Shown here piece by piece: positions 46,751 through 56,455 of a stretch of DNA of 64,000 nt; within the stretch, counting starts at the first letter, position 1, and every line of letters starts with the position of its first letter. The notes beneath the pieces are model-generated. The model worked only from the letters and a program-made list of their open reading frames with translations. It ran no database searches and had not been told where the DNA came from. Source of the DNA: Xanthomonas boreopolis (lineage in GTDB: Bacteria; Pseudomonadota; Gammaproteobacteria; Xanthomonadales; Xanthomonadaceae); contig BNBA01000002.1 of assembly GCA_014654535.1 (NCBI GenBank), forward strand, positions 124,001 through 188,000. The letters are read 5' to 3'. A program made the translations under genes and the position numbers.

Positions 46751-47269
46751 TCAAGCGGTTCCGGCCGGGATCCGGGTCAGCTGGTCGAACAGTTGCCGGC
46801 TTTCGCGCCGCAGCCGCTCCAGTATCGCGGGCGGCGGCTGAGTGAACAGCTGGCAGGCCAGGGCGAGGGACACGGCGTCCAGGCCCAGCGGATCCTCGGC
46901 GTGGCGGCCGAGGCTGAAGAAGCGGTCGTAGAGATCGAAGCGGCTCTCGACCAGGTGCACGATGCCGGCGCCGAGTTCGTCCTGCACGTCGCAGTCCTGC
47001 AGGTGCAGCGGCAGTGGCCATCCGCGCGGCGGACGGGCCGGATCGAACAGGACGTCGCCCGCCGGTGTCGCCCCCGGCAGGCCCGGCCGGCGCGCACGGC
47101 AGGCCAGCCAGAACCGGAACAGGCCGAGCTCGGCCATGGCCTGGCGCGGCTGCGGGTGGCGCGACAGCAGGTCGGCGTAATGCCGGCGATAGTCGAGCGA
47201 AGCGTAGACGGCGATCGACAGCGCCGGGCCGGACAGGGCCGGCGACGGGCCACGCAGGTGCTGGTGCAT
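46751..47269 (-). CDS. Conserved hypothetical protein
   Basis: 172 aa, no signal peptide or membrane helix. I do not recognise a domain. Ordered-looking segments are YASLDYRRHYADLL, ELGLFRFWLACRAR, DCDVQDELGAGIVHLVESRFDLYDRFFSLG and a C-terminal helix. AAGGAG 6 nt upstream of the ATG and normal codon use argue that it is real. Divergent from the HTH gene at 47383; not closely coupled to the DUF192 gene (55 bp). Confidence 0.75.
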   Translation of the reverse strand: MHQHLRGPSPALSGPALSIAVYASLDYRRHYADLLSRHPQPRQAMAELGLFRFWLACRARRPGLPGATPAGDVLFDPARPPRGWPLPLHLQDCDVQDELGAGIVHLVESRFDLYDRFFSLGRHAEDPLGLDAVSLALACQLFTQPPPAILERLRRESRQLFDQLTRIPAGTA

Positions 47270-47320
47270 GGGTGTCTCCTTTCGGTGGGCGGAACGTCCT
47301 TGCGGCTATGAAACCAATAA

Positions 47321-47353
47321 GTTCACTATAATGGAAGTGATAGGTGAGTTCAC
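47321..47353 (+). promoter_or_regulatory. Promoter/operator region of the HTH gene
   Basis: TATAAT at 47327-47332 is flanked by direct repeats GTTCAC at 47321-47326 and 47348-47353. TCACT-N8-AGTGA (47323-47340) forms an interrupted palindrome over the -10. The pattern suits autoregulation by the product of the next gene or control of the divergent hypothetical gene. Confidence 0.45.
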
Positions 47354-47382
47354 GCTGAGCGTGCTACGTAACGTTGCGCGCC

Positions 47383-47769
47383 ATGAGCGACGAACATCAT
47401 CAGTTCTCCCGCCGCCTGGCCGAGGCGATGCGCGCCAATGGCTACGAGCCGCGCCCGGCGGTGCTGTTCCGTCTGTTCAACGCGCGCTATGCGGGGCGTT
47501 CGGTGACGTTCCAGAGCGTGTCGCGCTGGTTGCGCGGGCGCTCGATCCCCGAGCAGGACAAGCTGCAGGTGCTGGCCGACCTGTTCGGCGTGGCGCCGCA
47601 CCTGTTGCGCTATGGCGGCGGGCACCGGGTGAGCGAGCCGCAGGCGCCCTGGCCGCCCCAGGCCGGGACGCGCGAGCGCGAGGTGATCGAGGCCTATCTC
47701 GCGTTGCCGTTGCGGCAGCGCGAACTGGTGGGGGAACTGGTACAGGCGCTGGCGGGCAAGAAGTCCTGA
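47383..47769 (+). CDS. XRE-like helix-turn-helix regulator
   Basis: 128-aa DNA-binding protein. An N-terminal HTH (FSRRLAEAMRANGY; SVTFQSVSRWLRGRSIPEQD; LQVLADLFGVAPHLLRYG) resembles Cro/CI-type domains, followed by a linker and a C-terminal helix (REVIEAYLALPLRQRELVGELVQAL) that probably dimerises. ATG at 47383 starts the HTH; three extra residues are possible. The operator-like palindrome over its own -10 suggests autoregulation. Confidence 0.82.
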   Translation: MSDEHHQFSRRLAEAMRANGYEPRPAVLFRLFNARYAGRSVTFQSVSRWLRGRSIPEQDKLQVLADLFGVAPHLLRYGGGHRVSEPQAPWPPQAGTREREVIEAYLALPLRQRELVGELVQALAGKKS

Positions 47770-47857
47770 GCCTGGACGCCGCGCGGCGCGACGGGGGCCG
47801 CCATCGGTGGACTCGCACGGGGAGCGGCCCGTGCCGCCCCCGCGGAAGGCTGGCCGC

Positions 47858-48505
47858 TCAGAACACCTGCGGGGGTTCGCCGCCGACGATCACCACGTCG
47901 GCACGACGGCGCGCGAACAGGCCCACGCAGACCACGCCCGGGATCTGGTTGAGCTGGGCCTCGAGCTTCACCGGGTCGGCGATGTGCAGGTTGTGCACGT
48001 CCAGCACCACGTTGCCGTTGTCGGTGACCACGCCCTGGCGCCAGACCGGCTGGCCGCCGGTGAGCGCCAGGATCTCGCGCGCGACCAGGCTGCGCGCCAT
48101 CGGGATCACCTCTACCGGCAGCGGGAACGCGCCCAGCACCGGCACGCGCTTGCTCGGATCGACGATGCACACGAATTGCTTGCTGGCCTCGGCGATGATC
48201 TTCTCGCGGGTCAGCGCCGCGCCGCCGCCCTTGATCAGGCACTTGTGGGGATCGCATTCGTCGGCGCCGTCCACGTACAGCGACAGCGTGCCGGTGTGGT
48301 TGAGGTCCAGCACCTCGATGCCGTGCTGGAGCAGGCGCGCGGTGCTCTGCTCGGAACTGGAGACGGCGCCCTTGATGCGCTGCTTGATCCGGCCCAGCGC
48401 GTCGATGAAGTAGGCCACGGTCGAACCGGTGCCGACGCCGACGATCATGCCGTCCTCGATGTAGTCGATGGCCTTTTCGGCGGCCAGCCGTTTCGCTTCG
48501 CTCAT
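47858..48505 (-). CDS. rpiA: Ribose-5-phosphate isomerase A
   Basis: Interconverts ribose-5- and ribulose-5-phosphate. 215 aa, usual size. [28 protein letters not shown] (catalytic Asp) and [12 protein letters not shown] (catalytic Lys and Glu) are intact. The ATG at 48505 gives the standard N-terminus ([11 protein letters not shown]). A 23-bp inverted repeat lies just upstream. Confidence 0.97.
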   Translation of the reverse strand: MSEAKRLAAEKAIDYIEDGMIVGVGTGSTVAYFIDALGRIKQRIKGAVSSSEQSTARLLQHGIEVLDLNHTGTLSLYVDGADECDPHKCLIKGGGAALTREKIIAEASKQFVCIVDPSKRVPVLGAFPLPVEVIPMARSLVAREILALTGGQPVWRQGVVTDNGNVVLDVHNLHIADPVKLEAQLNQIPGVVCVGLFARRRADVVIVGGEPPQVF

Positions 48506-48510
48506 GGGGA

Positions 48511-48600
48511 CGTGATTCGTGATTGGTGATTCGTGATTGGTGAAAAGCGATGCGTGAGCCGTGGGCTGGTGCTTTTGCGAATCACCAATCACGAATCACG
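48511..48600. repeat. 23-bp perfect inverted repeat (GTGATTCGTGATTGG type)
   Basis: CGTGATTCGTGATTGGTGAT... at 48511-48533 is the exact complement of 48578-48600. Each arm is itself built from GTGATTCG/GTGATTGG units. A similar, shorter pair flanks the terminator at 54604-54692. It lies between the rpiA start and the EVE gene stop, so transcripts could fold here. Confidence 0.8.
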
Positions 48601-48608
48601 AATCCCGG

Positions 48609-49075
<467 letters not shown>

Positions 49076-49079
<4 letters not shown>

Positions 49080-49669
49080 GCGGGAAGGGTGTCGCGGGAA
49101 GGGAAGGTGGCCAGTTCGGTGCAGACCGCATCGACCGGGACATCCCAGTCCTCGACCGCGAGCGCGGGGGTCTGCTGTGCGGCGAAGCCGACGCCGACCA
49201 GCCAGGGCGGCGGCGCCTGGCGATGCCGGAACGCGAAGCTGCGATCATACCAGCCGCCTCCCATGCCCAGCCGGTGGCCGGCCGCATCGAAGCCCACCAG
49301 CGGCGCGACCACCAGGGCCATCGCCTCGGCGGGCAAGGCGGTGGTGGGATCCACGTCGGGCTCGGGAATGCCGTAGCGATTGGGCTTGAGCGGTTCGCCC
49401 GGGCGCCACGGCGCGAACCGCAGGTGCTTGCCGTGCAGCACCGGCAGGCAGTAGCGCACGCCGGACGGCAGGGAAAGCTGCCAGCGATGCAGGCCGATCT
49501 CGCCGTCCATCGCCCAGTAGCCGGCGACATGGCCTTCGCGCGGCGCGAACGGCAGCGCGAGCAGGCGCTCGGCCAGGGCATCGGCGGCGGCGATGCGCTC
49601 GGCGGCGGGGATCGCGCGGCGGCGTTCGCGCAGGTGCCGGCGCAAGGCGTCGCGGTCTGGAGTGGTCAT
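49076..49669 (-). CDS. fau: 5-formyltetrahydrofolate cyclo-ligase
   Basis: ATP-dependent conversion of 5-formyl-THF to methenyl-THF. 197 aa. Conserved RRHLRERRRAI, PVLHGKHLRFAPWRPG, LVVAPLVGFDAAGHRLGMGGGWYDR near the C-terminal half, and the N-terminal Lys/Arg cluster. It lies downstream of 6S RNA on the same strand, the order known from many gammaproteobacteria (zapA-ssrS-fau). A 48-bp tandem repeat array separates the two here. Confidence 0.95.
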
Positions 49670-49836
49670 TGGCGGAAGGAGCGCAGCGAAGAAGGGCCCC
49701 TCTTCGCTTCGGGCGAGAGGGTGGGGGCAGGGTAGGGGCGAGGCCGCGTGCAGCTCAATACCCCGGGGCGTCGCCCACGCCTCATTCGCCGCTTTTGGCA
49801 ACCGCACCTGAAGGGAAAAGGATCGCGTGGACCGCC

Positions 49837-50040
49837 GCGAGGGCCCCACCCTCGGGATCCACGCACGTGATCTGCGGGCGCTTGCGGGGACTCGCCCCTT
49901 GGGTCCCTGCACACGGATGTGCGAGCCCCTGCGAAGGACTCGCCCTTTGTACCCCCGCACAAGGATGTGCGGGCTCCTGCGAAGGACTCGCCCTTTGTAC
50001 CCCCGCACAAGGATGTGCGGGCTCCTGCGAAGGACTCGCA
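49837..50040. repeat. 48-bp tandem repeat array, about four units
   Basis: Units GAAGGACTCGCCCTTTGTAC... begin at 49933, 49981 and (partial) 50029 with exact 48-bp period; two older, diverged units precede them from about 49837. Each unit holds the hairpin CCCGCAC-AAGGAT-GTGCGGG. The period is 16 codons, so the minus strand reads a repeated RVLRRSPHILVRGYKG, but no gene start or domain supports translation. Lies between the 6S terminator and fau. Confidence 0.85.
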
Positions 50041-50069
50041 AAAAGAAACGGCGCCTTGCGGCGCCGTTC
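50041..50069 (-). terminator. Rho-independent terminator of 6S RNA
   Basis: On the minus strand AACGGCGCC-GCAA-GGCGCCGTT (50069-50048) is followed by TCTTTTT. Perfect 9-bp stem with a U-tract, 12 bp beyond the predicted mature 3' end of 6S RNA. Confidence 0.88.
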
Positions 50070-50081
50070 CTGGAATATTGC

Positions 50082-50265
50082 ATTCTCCGCGGTGACGATG
50101 CGTGCGAAACGACCTTGAACCCGGGGTTCAAGTGGGAACGCTGGGAGGCCATCGGGCTTTCCGCTGCAAGGCGGACTTGCACACCCGGCGTCGTCGCGCC
50201 CCCGTGGTCGTCATTAAGGGACAAGGCGAATGTTTGCACACGCCGTCGCTCACAGCAGAGAACGC
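50082..50265 (-). ncRNA. ssrS: 6S RNA
   Basis: About 184-nt RNA that mimics an open promoter and sequesters sigma-70 RNA polymerase. Evidence: location between zapA and fau as in E. coli; the conserved block CTTGAACC-CC-GGGTTCAAG (50133-50114 region on the minus strand); 5' TTCTCTGC (from 50262) pairing with 3' GCGGAGAA to close the long terminal stem; a consensus TATAAT just upstream and a strong terminator just downstream. End points are estimated to within a few bases. Confidence 0.9.
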
Positions 50266-50271
50266 GTGGCC

Positions 50272-50277
50272 ATTATA
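50272..50277 (-). promoter_or_regulatory. -10 box of 6S RNA
   Basis: TATAAT on the minus strand, six bases before the predicted 6S RNA 5' end at 50265. Confidence 0.75.
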
Positions 50278-50362
50278 GCCGCCACGCCCCGGCTGGGAAG
50301 GCCGTTCGTCGGTTGCCGGTTCCCGTGGAATTCATTTTTTCCATCGGGAGCCGCATTGGGTT

Positions 50363-50665
50363 TCAACGCAGTGTATCGGGCAGGTTGTCCATGCGCCGGT
50401 TCAGTTCGTCCAGCGTGCGCGCCAGTTCGCGGTTGTACTGCGCCTGCTCGTCGCGCAGTTGCTGCAGCTCGTGGGCCAGGTTGAGCGCGGCCAGCACCGC
50501 GACCCGGTCCAGCGCGGCCATCCGGTTGCTGCCGCGGATCTCGCGCATGCGCGCGTCGAGCAGGCGCGCGGCGGCGGCCAGGCTGTCGCGCTCCTCGGCG
50601 GTGACGCCGACGGTGTATTCGCGGTCGAGGATGCGGACGCTGACCGGTTCGCTGGCGTGGCTCAC
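50363..50665 (-). CDS. zapA: Cell-division protein ZapA
   Basis: 100-aa protein that bundles FtsZ at the division ring. SVRILDREYTVG at the N-terminus followed by the long helix (NRMAALDRVAVLAALNLAHELQQL) are family features. Its ATG overlaps the stop of the upstream coiled-coil gene by 4 bp. 6S RNA follows on the same strand. Confidence 0.93.
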   Translation of the reverse strand: MSHASEPVSVRILDREYTVGVTAEERDSLAAAARLLDARMREIRGSNRMAALDRVAVLAALNLAHELQQLRDEQAQYNRELARTLDELNRRMDNLPDTLR

Positions 50666-50883
50666 GTGTGCTGCTCCAGCGACTTGAGGCGGGCGATCAT
50701 TCCCTCCACCCGCGAGCGCGCCTGTTCATTCTTGGCCAGCAGTTGCGAACGTTCGCCGATCAGCTGCTCCTGCTGGTGGCGCAGGCTGCGGTTCTCGTCG
50801 GCCAGGCGCTGGCTGCGTTCGACCAACGCCTCCACGCGCGCGGCCAGTGCGCGGAGCTGGGCGAGGGCGTCGGCGTTGTCCAT
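50662..50883 (-). CDS. ZapB-like small coiled-coil protein (TIGR02449 type)
   Basis: 73-aa all-helical protein with heptad pattern through nearly its whole length (ALAARVEALVERSQRLADEN, QLLAKNEQARSRVEGMIARL). Translationally coupled to zapA. Small coiled-coil proteins upstream of zapA are common in gammaproteobacteria and are thought to act with it at the division site; here the role is inferred from context. ATG at 50883. Confidence 0.82.
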   Translation of the reverse strand: MDNADALAQLRALAARVEALVERSQRLADENRSLRHQQEQLIGERSQLLAKNEQARSRVEGMIARLKSLEQHT

Positions 50884-50915
50884 GCGCGGAAGATAGGCGT
50901 CGGCCGGAGCGACGG

Positions 50916-52391
50916 TCAAGATGGCAGCGGCTCGACCTGCCCGACCAGCGGCTTGCGCCGCAGCAGGATCTCGCAGGCCTCCGGCTCGAGCGCCGGCGAG
51001 ACCAGGTAGCCCTGGATCTCGTCGCAGCCGTGGCGGCGCAGGAAGTCGAGCTGGGCCGAGTCCTCCACGCCTTCGGCGACCACCTTCAGCGACAGCGCCC
51101 GCGCCATGGCGATGATGGTGCTGGTGATCGCCCGGTCGTCGGGGTCGCGGTTGAGGTCGACGATGAATTCCTGGTCGATCTTGAGCGTGTCCACCGGCAG
51201 GCGCTTGAGGTAGGCGAGCGAGGAATAGCCGGTGCCGAAGTCGTCGATCGCCAGGCCCACGCCGAGTTCGCGCAGCGCGCGCAGCGCGCCGGCATTGCCG
51301 GGCGCGTCGTCCAGGGCGGCGCTCTCGGTCAGTTCGAGTTCGAGCCGGCCGGGGGCCACGCCGGTCTCGTGCAGGATGCGCTCCAGCGTGGCGGGCAGGT
51401 GGCCATGGTCGAGCTGGACCGCCGAGATGTTGACCGACATGGCGATGTTGTCGATGCCGCGCTGAGCCCACTGCTGCAGCCGCAGGCACGCCTGGCGCAG
51501 CGCCCATTCGCCGAAGGCCACGATCAGGCCGGTCTGCTCGGCGAGCGGGATGAAGCGGTCCGGCGAGACCGAGCCGAACTCCGGGCTGTCCCAGCGCATC
51601 AAGGCCTCGAAGCCGACGATGCGGTCCTCGCGCAACGAATAGCGCGGCTGGTAGACCAGGCGCAGCTCGTCCTCGATGCGCAGGCGCCGCAGCGCATTGG
51701 TCAACAGCGCGCGCTGGCGCGCGCCTTCGTCCATGGGCGGCGAGTGGAGCCGGTAGGTGCGCCGCCCGGCGGCCTTGGCGCGGTACATCGCCGCCTCGGC
51801 GGACTCGACCAGCGGATCCGGCCGGCGGGCATGGTCGGGGAACAGGCTGATGCCGATCGACGGGGAGATCGCTACCGCGCGCGCCTCGTCCAGCACGAAC
51901 GGCCCCTCGAAACCGGCCAGCAGCCGGCGCGCGGCCTGTTCGGCTTCCTCGGTGTGGGCGAGGTCCTCGAGCACGATGGCGAACTCGTCGCCGCCGAAAC
52001 GGGCGATGGTGGCCTCCCGCGGCATGGCCTGGCGCAGGCGTTCGGCCACCAGCCGCAGCACGCGGTCGCCCGCGCCATGGCCCATCGAATCGTTGATGTC
52101 CTTGAAACGGTCCAGGTCGAGGAACAGCACCGCGAGCCGCGCGCCGCGCCCGAGCGCCTGTTCCAGGCGTTCGGACAGCACGGCCCGGTTGGGCAGGCCG
52201 GTCAGCGCATCGTGCCGGGCCAGGTGCTGCATCGCCCGTTCGGTGGCCCGGTGGGCGCGGCGGTGCCCGCGCCGGGAGAGCCACAGCCAGCCCCCGACGA
52301 GGCCGGCGCAGGCCACGGCCAGCGCCGCGGTCCAGGCCGGTAGCGCCGGCATCGGCGCGGCGGACCCCACGACGACGCAGGCGGGCAACAT
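50916..52391 (-). CDS. Membrane-anchored GGDEF-EAL protein
   Basis: 491-aa c-di-GMP enzyme. One N-terminal membrane segment (ALPAWTAALAVACAGLVGGWLWL), a GGDEF domain with intact active site RFGGDEFAIVLED, then an EAL domain with GFEALMRW, MSVNISAVQL, ELTESAAL, DDFGTGYSSLAYLKRLPVDT and KIDQEF. Both halves look catalytically competent, so the net direction is open. A PilZ effector lies 4 kb away. ATG at 52391 chosen because it starts shortly before the membrane helix; start confidence moderate. It is 32 bp upstream of the ZapB-like gene on the same strand. Confidence 0.92.
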   Translation of the reverse strand: MLPACVVVGSAAPMPALPAWTAALAVACAGLVGGWLWLSRRGHRRAHRATERAMQHLARHDALTGLPNRAVLSERLEQALGRGARLAVLFLDLDRFKDINDSMGHGAGDRVLRLVAERLRQAMPREATIARFGGDEFAIVLEDLAHTEEAEQAARRLLAGFEGPFVLDEARAVAISPSIGISLFPDHARRPDPLVESAEAAMYRAKAAGRRTYRLHSPPMDEGARQRALLTNALRRLRIEDELRLVYQPRYSLREDRIVGFEALMRWDSPEFGSVSPDRFIPLAEQTGLIVAFGEWALRQACLRLQQWAQRGIDNIAMSVNISAVQLDHGHLPATLERILHETGVAPGRLELELTESAALDDAPGNAGALRALRELGVGLAIDDFGTGYSSLAYLKRLPVDTLKIDQEFIVDLNRDPDDRAITSTIIAMARALSLKVVAEGVEDSAQLDFLRRHGCDEIQGYLVSPALEPEACEILLRRKPLVGQVEPLPS

Positions 52392-52697
52392 GGGACGGGG
52401 GTCACTCTTTTGGATGGAGGCGGCAGAGTGTAGGCGCCGACGTGGAAGCCGCACAAGGCGATGGCCGGGCATGCGCAGTCCGGTCCCGGAACGGACCGCG
52501 CCGGGCCGCGGAGGACCGGCCGGGACGGCTCCTCGCGCAGTGGCGGGAGGGGGCCCGTTTCCTCCTCGTGCTCGACCCGGGGCACGCAGCGGGGCGAAGC
52601 AACGGGCCGGGCCGGTGGGTGCCGGTTGCTACACTGCGCGATCTGGGTGGAAGGACCGTCGTCCGTCCGCCATCGTCCACCGGATCGAGATTGCGGA
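52392..52697. other. Divergent intergenic region (GGDEF-EAL / ygfB)
   Basis: 306 bp without a gene. A possible -10 for ygfB-pepP, TACACT, is at 52630-52635, following GGTTGC. No strong repeat is seen. Confidence 0.4.
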
Positions 52698-53249
52698 ATG
52701 ACCACGAATCACCTGCCCGACGTGCTGGCCGTGCAACGCGAGAGCCAACAGTTGGGACTGGCCGCCAGCGCGGCGGAATTGCACGGCGGATTGAGCGGCT
52801 GGCTGGCCGCCGGCGGCGAGGACAGCGAGCGCTGGCCGGCGCGCATCTTCGCCGACGACAGTCTGCCCCCGCCGGCGCCGGCCGGGGCGCTCGACCAGCT
52901 GCGACAGGCCACGTCCACCCAGTTGGAGGACCGCGACTTCGCCTTCGAGCTGTTGCTGGCGGAAGACAGCGCACCGCTGGCGGCCCGCGCCGATGCGCTG
53001 TTCGAGTGGTGCCGGGCCTTCCTGGGAAGCTTCGGCCTGGTCTCGGGCAAGCGGCCGGCGCTGTCGGAGGACGGCGAGGAGGCGCTGCGCGACCTCGCCA
53101 AGCTGGCGCAGGCGTCCAGCGCCGATTTCGACAGCACCGAGGAAGACGAGGACGCGCTGGCCGAGATCGAGGAGTTCGTGCGCGTGGCGGTGCTGTTGCT
53201 GCACAGCGATTGCGTGCTCGGCCCGCGCTACCGGCAACGCTTGAACTAA
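52698..53249 (+). CDS. ygfB: UPF0149-family protein YgfB
   Basis: 183-aa all-helical UPF0149 protein. [14 protein letters not shown], the [11 protein letters not shown] helix and the acidic [25 protein letters not shown] are family marks. In Pseudomonas aeruginosa YgfB has been linked to regulation of ampDh3 and beta-lactam resistance. It precedes pepP by 27 bp as in E. coli, although ubiH is not adjacent here. ATG at 52698. Confidence 0.92.
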   Translation: MTTNHLPDVLAVQRESQQLGLAASAAELHGGLSGWLAAGGEDSERWPARIFADDSLPPPAPAGALDQLRQATSTQLEDRDFAFELLLAEDSAPLAARADALFEWCRAFLGSFGLVSGKRPALSEDGEEALRDLAKLAQASSADFDSTEEDEDALAEIEEFVRVAVLLLHSDCVLGPRYRQRLN

Positions 53250-53276
53250 GGCCTGCCGGGAGCGGGACGGGTGCTG

Positions 53277-54611
53277 ATGAAGAAGCTCACCGGCATCGGC
53301 GCGGCCGAGTACGCGCGCCGCCGCAGGCAGCTGATGGAGATGGCGGGCGAGCACGCGATCCTGGTGCTGCCTGCGGCTCCCGAGCGCGTGCGCAGCCACG
53401 ACACGCATTATCCCTATCGCCAGGACTCCGATTTCTGGTACCTGAGCGGGTTCCCGGAGCCGGACGCGGTGCTGGTGCTGGTGCCGGGCCGCAGGCACGG
53501 CGAGGTCATCCTGTTCTGCCGCGAGCGCGACCCCGAGCGCGAGGCCTGGGATGGGCCGCGCATCGGGCAGGAGGGCGCGGTCGAGCAGTACGGCATGGAC
53601 GACGCGTACCCGATCGAGGACCTGGACGACATCCTGCCGGGGCTGCTGGAAGGACGCTCGCGGGTCTACTACCACTTCGGCCGCGATGCCGACTTCGATC
53701 TCAAGCTGATCGGCTGGGTCAACCGGGTGCGTGCGCAGGTACGCCACGGCGCGCAGCCGCCGCACGAGTTCCTGGAGCTCGGGCACCTGCTGCACGAGCA
53801 GCGCCTGTTCAAGTCGCGCGACGAGATCGCCCTGATGCAGCGCGCCGCCGACATCAGCGTGCGGGCCCATCGCGTGGCGATGCGCTCGGCGCGCCCGGGC
53901 ATCCATGAGTACGAACTGCAGGCGGACATCGAGCGCGAATTCCGCGCCGCCGATGCCTGGCCGGCCTACGGCAGCATCGTCGGGGCCGGGGCCAACGCCT
54001 GCGTGCTGCACTATCGCGCCAACAACGCCCGCGTGCGCGAGGGCGAACTGGTGTTGATCGACGCCGGTGCCGAGTACCGCGGCTACGCCTCGGACATCAC
54101 CCGCACGTTCCCGGTCGACGGGCGTTTCAGCAAGGAACAGCGCGCGCTGCACGACCTGGTGGTCGCGGCGCAGGCGGCGGCGCTGGAACAGGCCCGGCCG
54201 GGCGTTCCCTACGAGGAAGGCCACCTGGCCGCGGTCGAGGTGCTGACCGAGGGGCTGCTGCGGCTGGGCCTGCTGAAGGGCGACCTGGAGGAGAACATCG
54301 TCGACGGCAGCTACAAGCGCTTCTACCGCCACAAGACCGGCCATTGGCTCGGGCTGGACGTGCACGACGTGGGCGACTACAAGCTCGCCGGCGAGTCGCG
54401 CCTGCTCGAGCCGGGCATGACGTTCACGATCGAGCCCGGCCTGTACATCGCGCCGGACGACGCCAGCGTCGAGCCGAAGTGGCGCGGCATCGGCATCCGC
54501 ATCGAGGACAACGTGGTGATCACCGAGGACGGGCACCACGTGCTGACGGCGGCGCTGGCGCGCACGGCGGAGGAGATCGAGGCGGAGATGGAGAAGGGGC
54601 GGGATTCGTGA
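53277..54611 (+). CDS. pepP: Xaa-Pro aminopeptidase P
   Basis: Removes N-terminal residues before proline; 444 aa (E. coli 441). N-terminal YARRRRQLMEM and PYRQDSDFWYLSGF, and the metal-binding pita-bread domain: LIDAGAEYRGYASDITRT (two Asp), HKTGHWLGLDVHD (His), TIEPGLYI (Glu) and IRIEDNVV (Glu). ATG at 53277 preferred over the GTG two codons earlier. Followed by a Rho-independent terminator. Confidence 0.97.
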   Translation: MKKLTGIGAAEYARRRRQLMEMAGEHAILVLPAAPERVRSHDTHYPYRQDSDFWYLSGFPEPDAVLVLVPGRRHGEVILFCRERDPEREAWDGPRIGQEGAVEQYGMDDAYPIEDLDDILPGLLEGRSRVYYHFGRDADFDLKLIGWVNRVRAQVRHGAQPPHEFLELGHLLHEQRLFKSRDEIALMQRAADISVRAHRVAMRSARPGIHEYELQADIEREFRAADAWPAYGSIVGAGANACVLHYRANNARVREGELVLIDAGAEYRGYASDITRTFPVDGRFSKEQRALHDLVVAAQAAALEQARPGVPYEEGHLAAVEVLTEGLLRLGLLKGDLEENIVDGSYKRFYRHKTGHWLGLDVHDVGDYKLAGESRLLEPGMTFTIEPGLYIAPDDASVEPKWRGIGIRIEDNVVITEDGHHVLTAALARTAEEIEAEMEKGRDS

Positions 54612-54647
54612 TTCGTTAAAACAACTGCCTGCAGCTGAACCGTGAAA

Positions 54648-54672
54648 GAGGGCCGCCCAATGCGCGGCCCTC
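54648..54672. terminator. Bidirectional-type terminator between pepP and pepQ
   Basis: GAGGGCCGC (54648-54656), 7-nt loop, GCGGCCCTC (54664-54672), then CGCTTTTA for the plus strand; TTTC follows on the minus strand. Flanked by ATTCGTGATTCGT (54604-54616) and its complement (54680-54692). Serves the convergent pepP and pepQ genes. Confidence 0.8.
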
Positions 54673-54703
54673 CGCTTTTACGAATCACGAATCACGGCCA
54701 CCC

Positions 54704-56029
<1,326 letters not shown>

Positions 56030-56119
56030 GGCGATGGCTCGTCCGGTGTTGCGGAAAGACATCGATTTTGCCGCAAGATCGCGCGAGGCGCCGCTTCGGG
56101 GGCCGTCAACGCCGTAGGG

Positions 56120-56455
56120 CTAGGTCCCGCCGACCCATTCGCGCAGGCGCTCGCGATGCGCATCGGAAAGCGCGACGAAGCGGAAGCCGGCCCAGGCCTG
56201 GCCGGGCGCATGCGCCGGCTCGGACCACAGCAGGTGCACGCCCGCGTCGATCTCGACCTGGCGGCCGTCGCGGTCCGGCAGGGCAAAGCGGAGCTGGTAG
56301 AGCGCATCCTCCACCAGCGGCACGGAGGCGAGCAGCAGCATGCCGCCTTCGGACAGGTTGCCGAGCCGGCCGATCGGCGCATCGGCGATGAAGTCGTGCA
56401 CCGGGATCGTGCCGGTGGGCTGGCGGCGCGGCGAGCGGCGCGTGTCGTGGCTCAT
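56120..56455 (-). CDS. PilZ-domain c-di-GMP-binding protein
   Basis: 111-aa stand-alone PilZ domain. The two c-di-GMP motifs are intact: RRSPR near the N-terminus (RxxxR) and NLSEGG (D/NxSxxG) about 22 residues on. ATG overlaps the stop of the DUF1631 gene by 4 bp, so the two proteins are probably made in fixed proportion and may form one effector unit. Confidence 0.92.
   Translation of the reverse strand: MSHDTRRSPRRQPTGTIPVHDFIADAPIGRLGNLSEGGMLLLASVPLVEDALYQLRFALPDRDGRQVEIDAGVHLLWSEPAHAPGQAWAGFRFVALSDAHRERLREWVGGT

Noticed and set aside
49837-50040. Tandem repeats considered as a CRISPR array
   Set aside because: Units are contiguous with no spacers and no cas genes are present.
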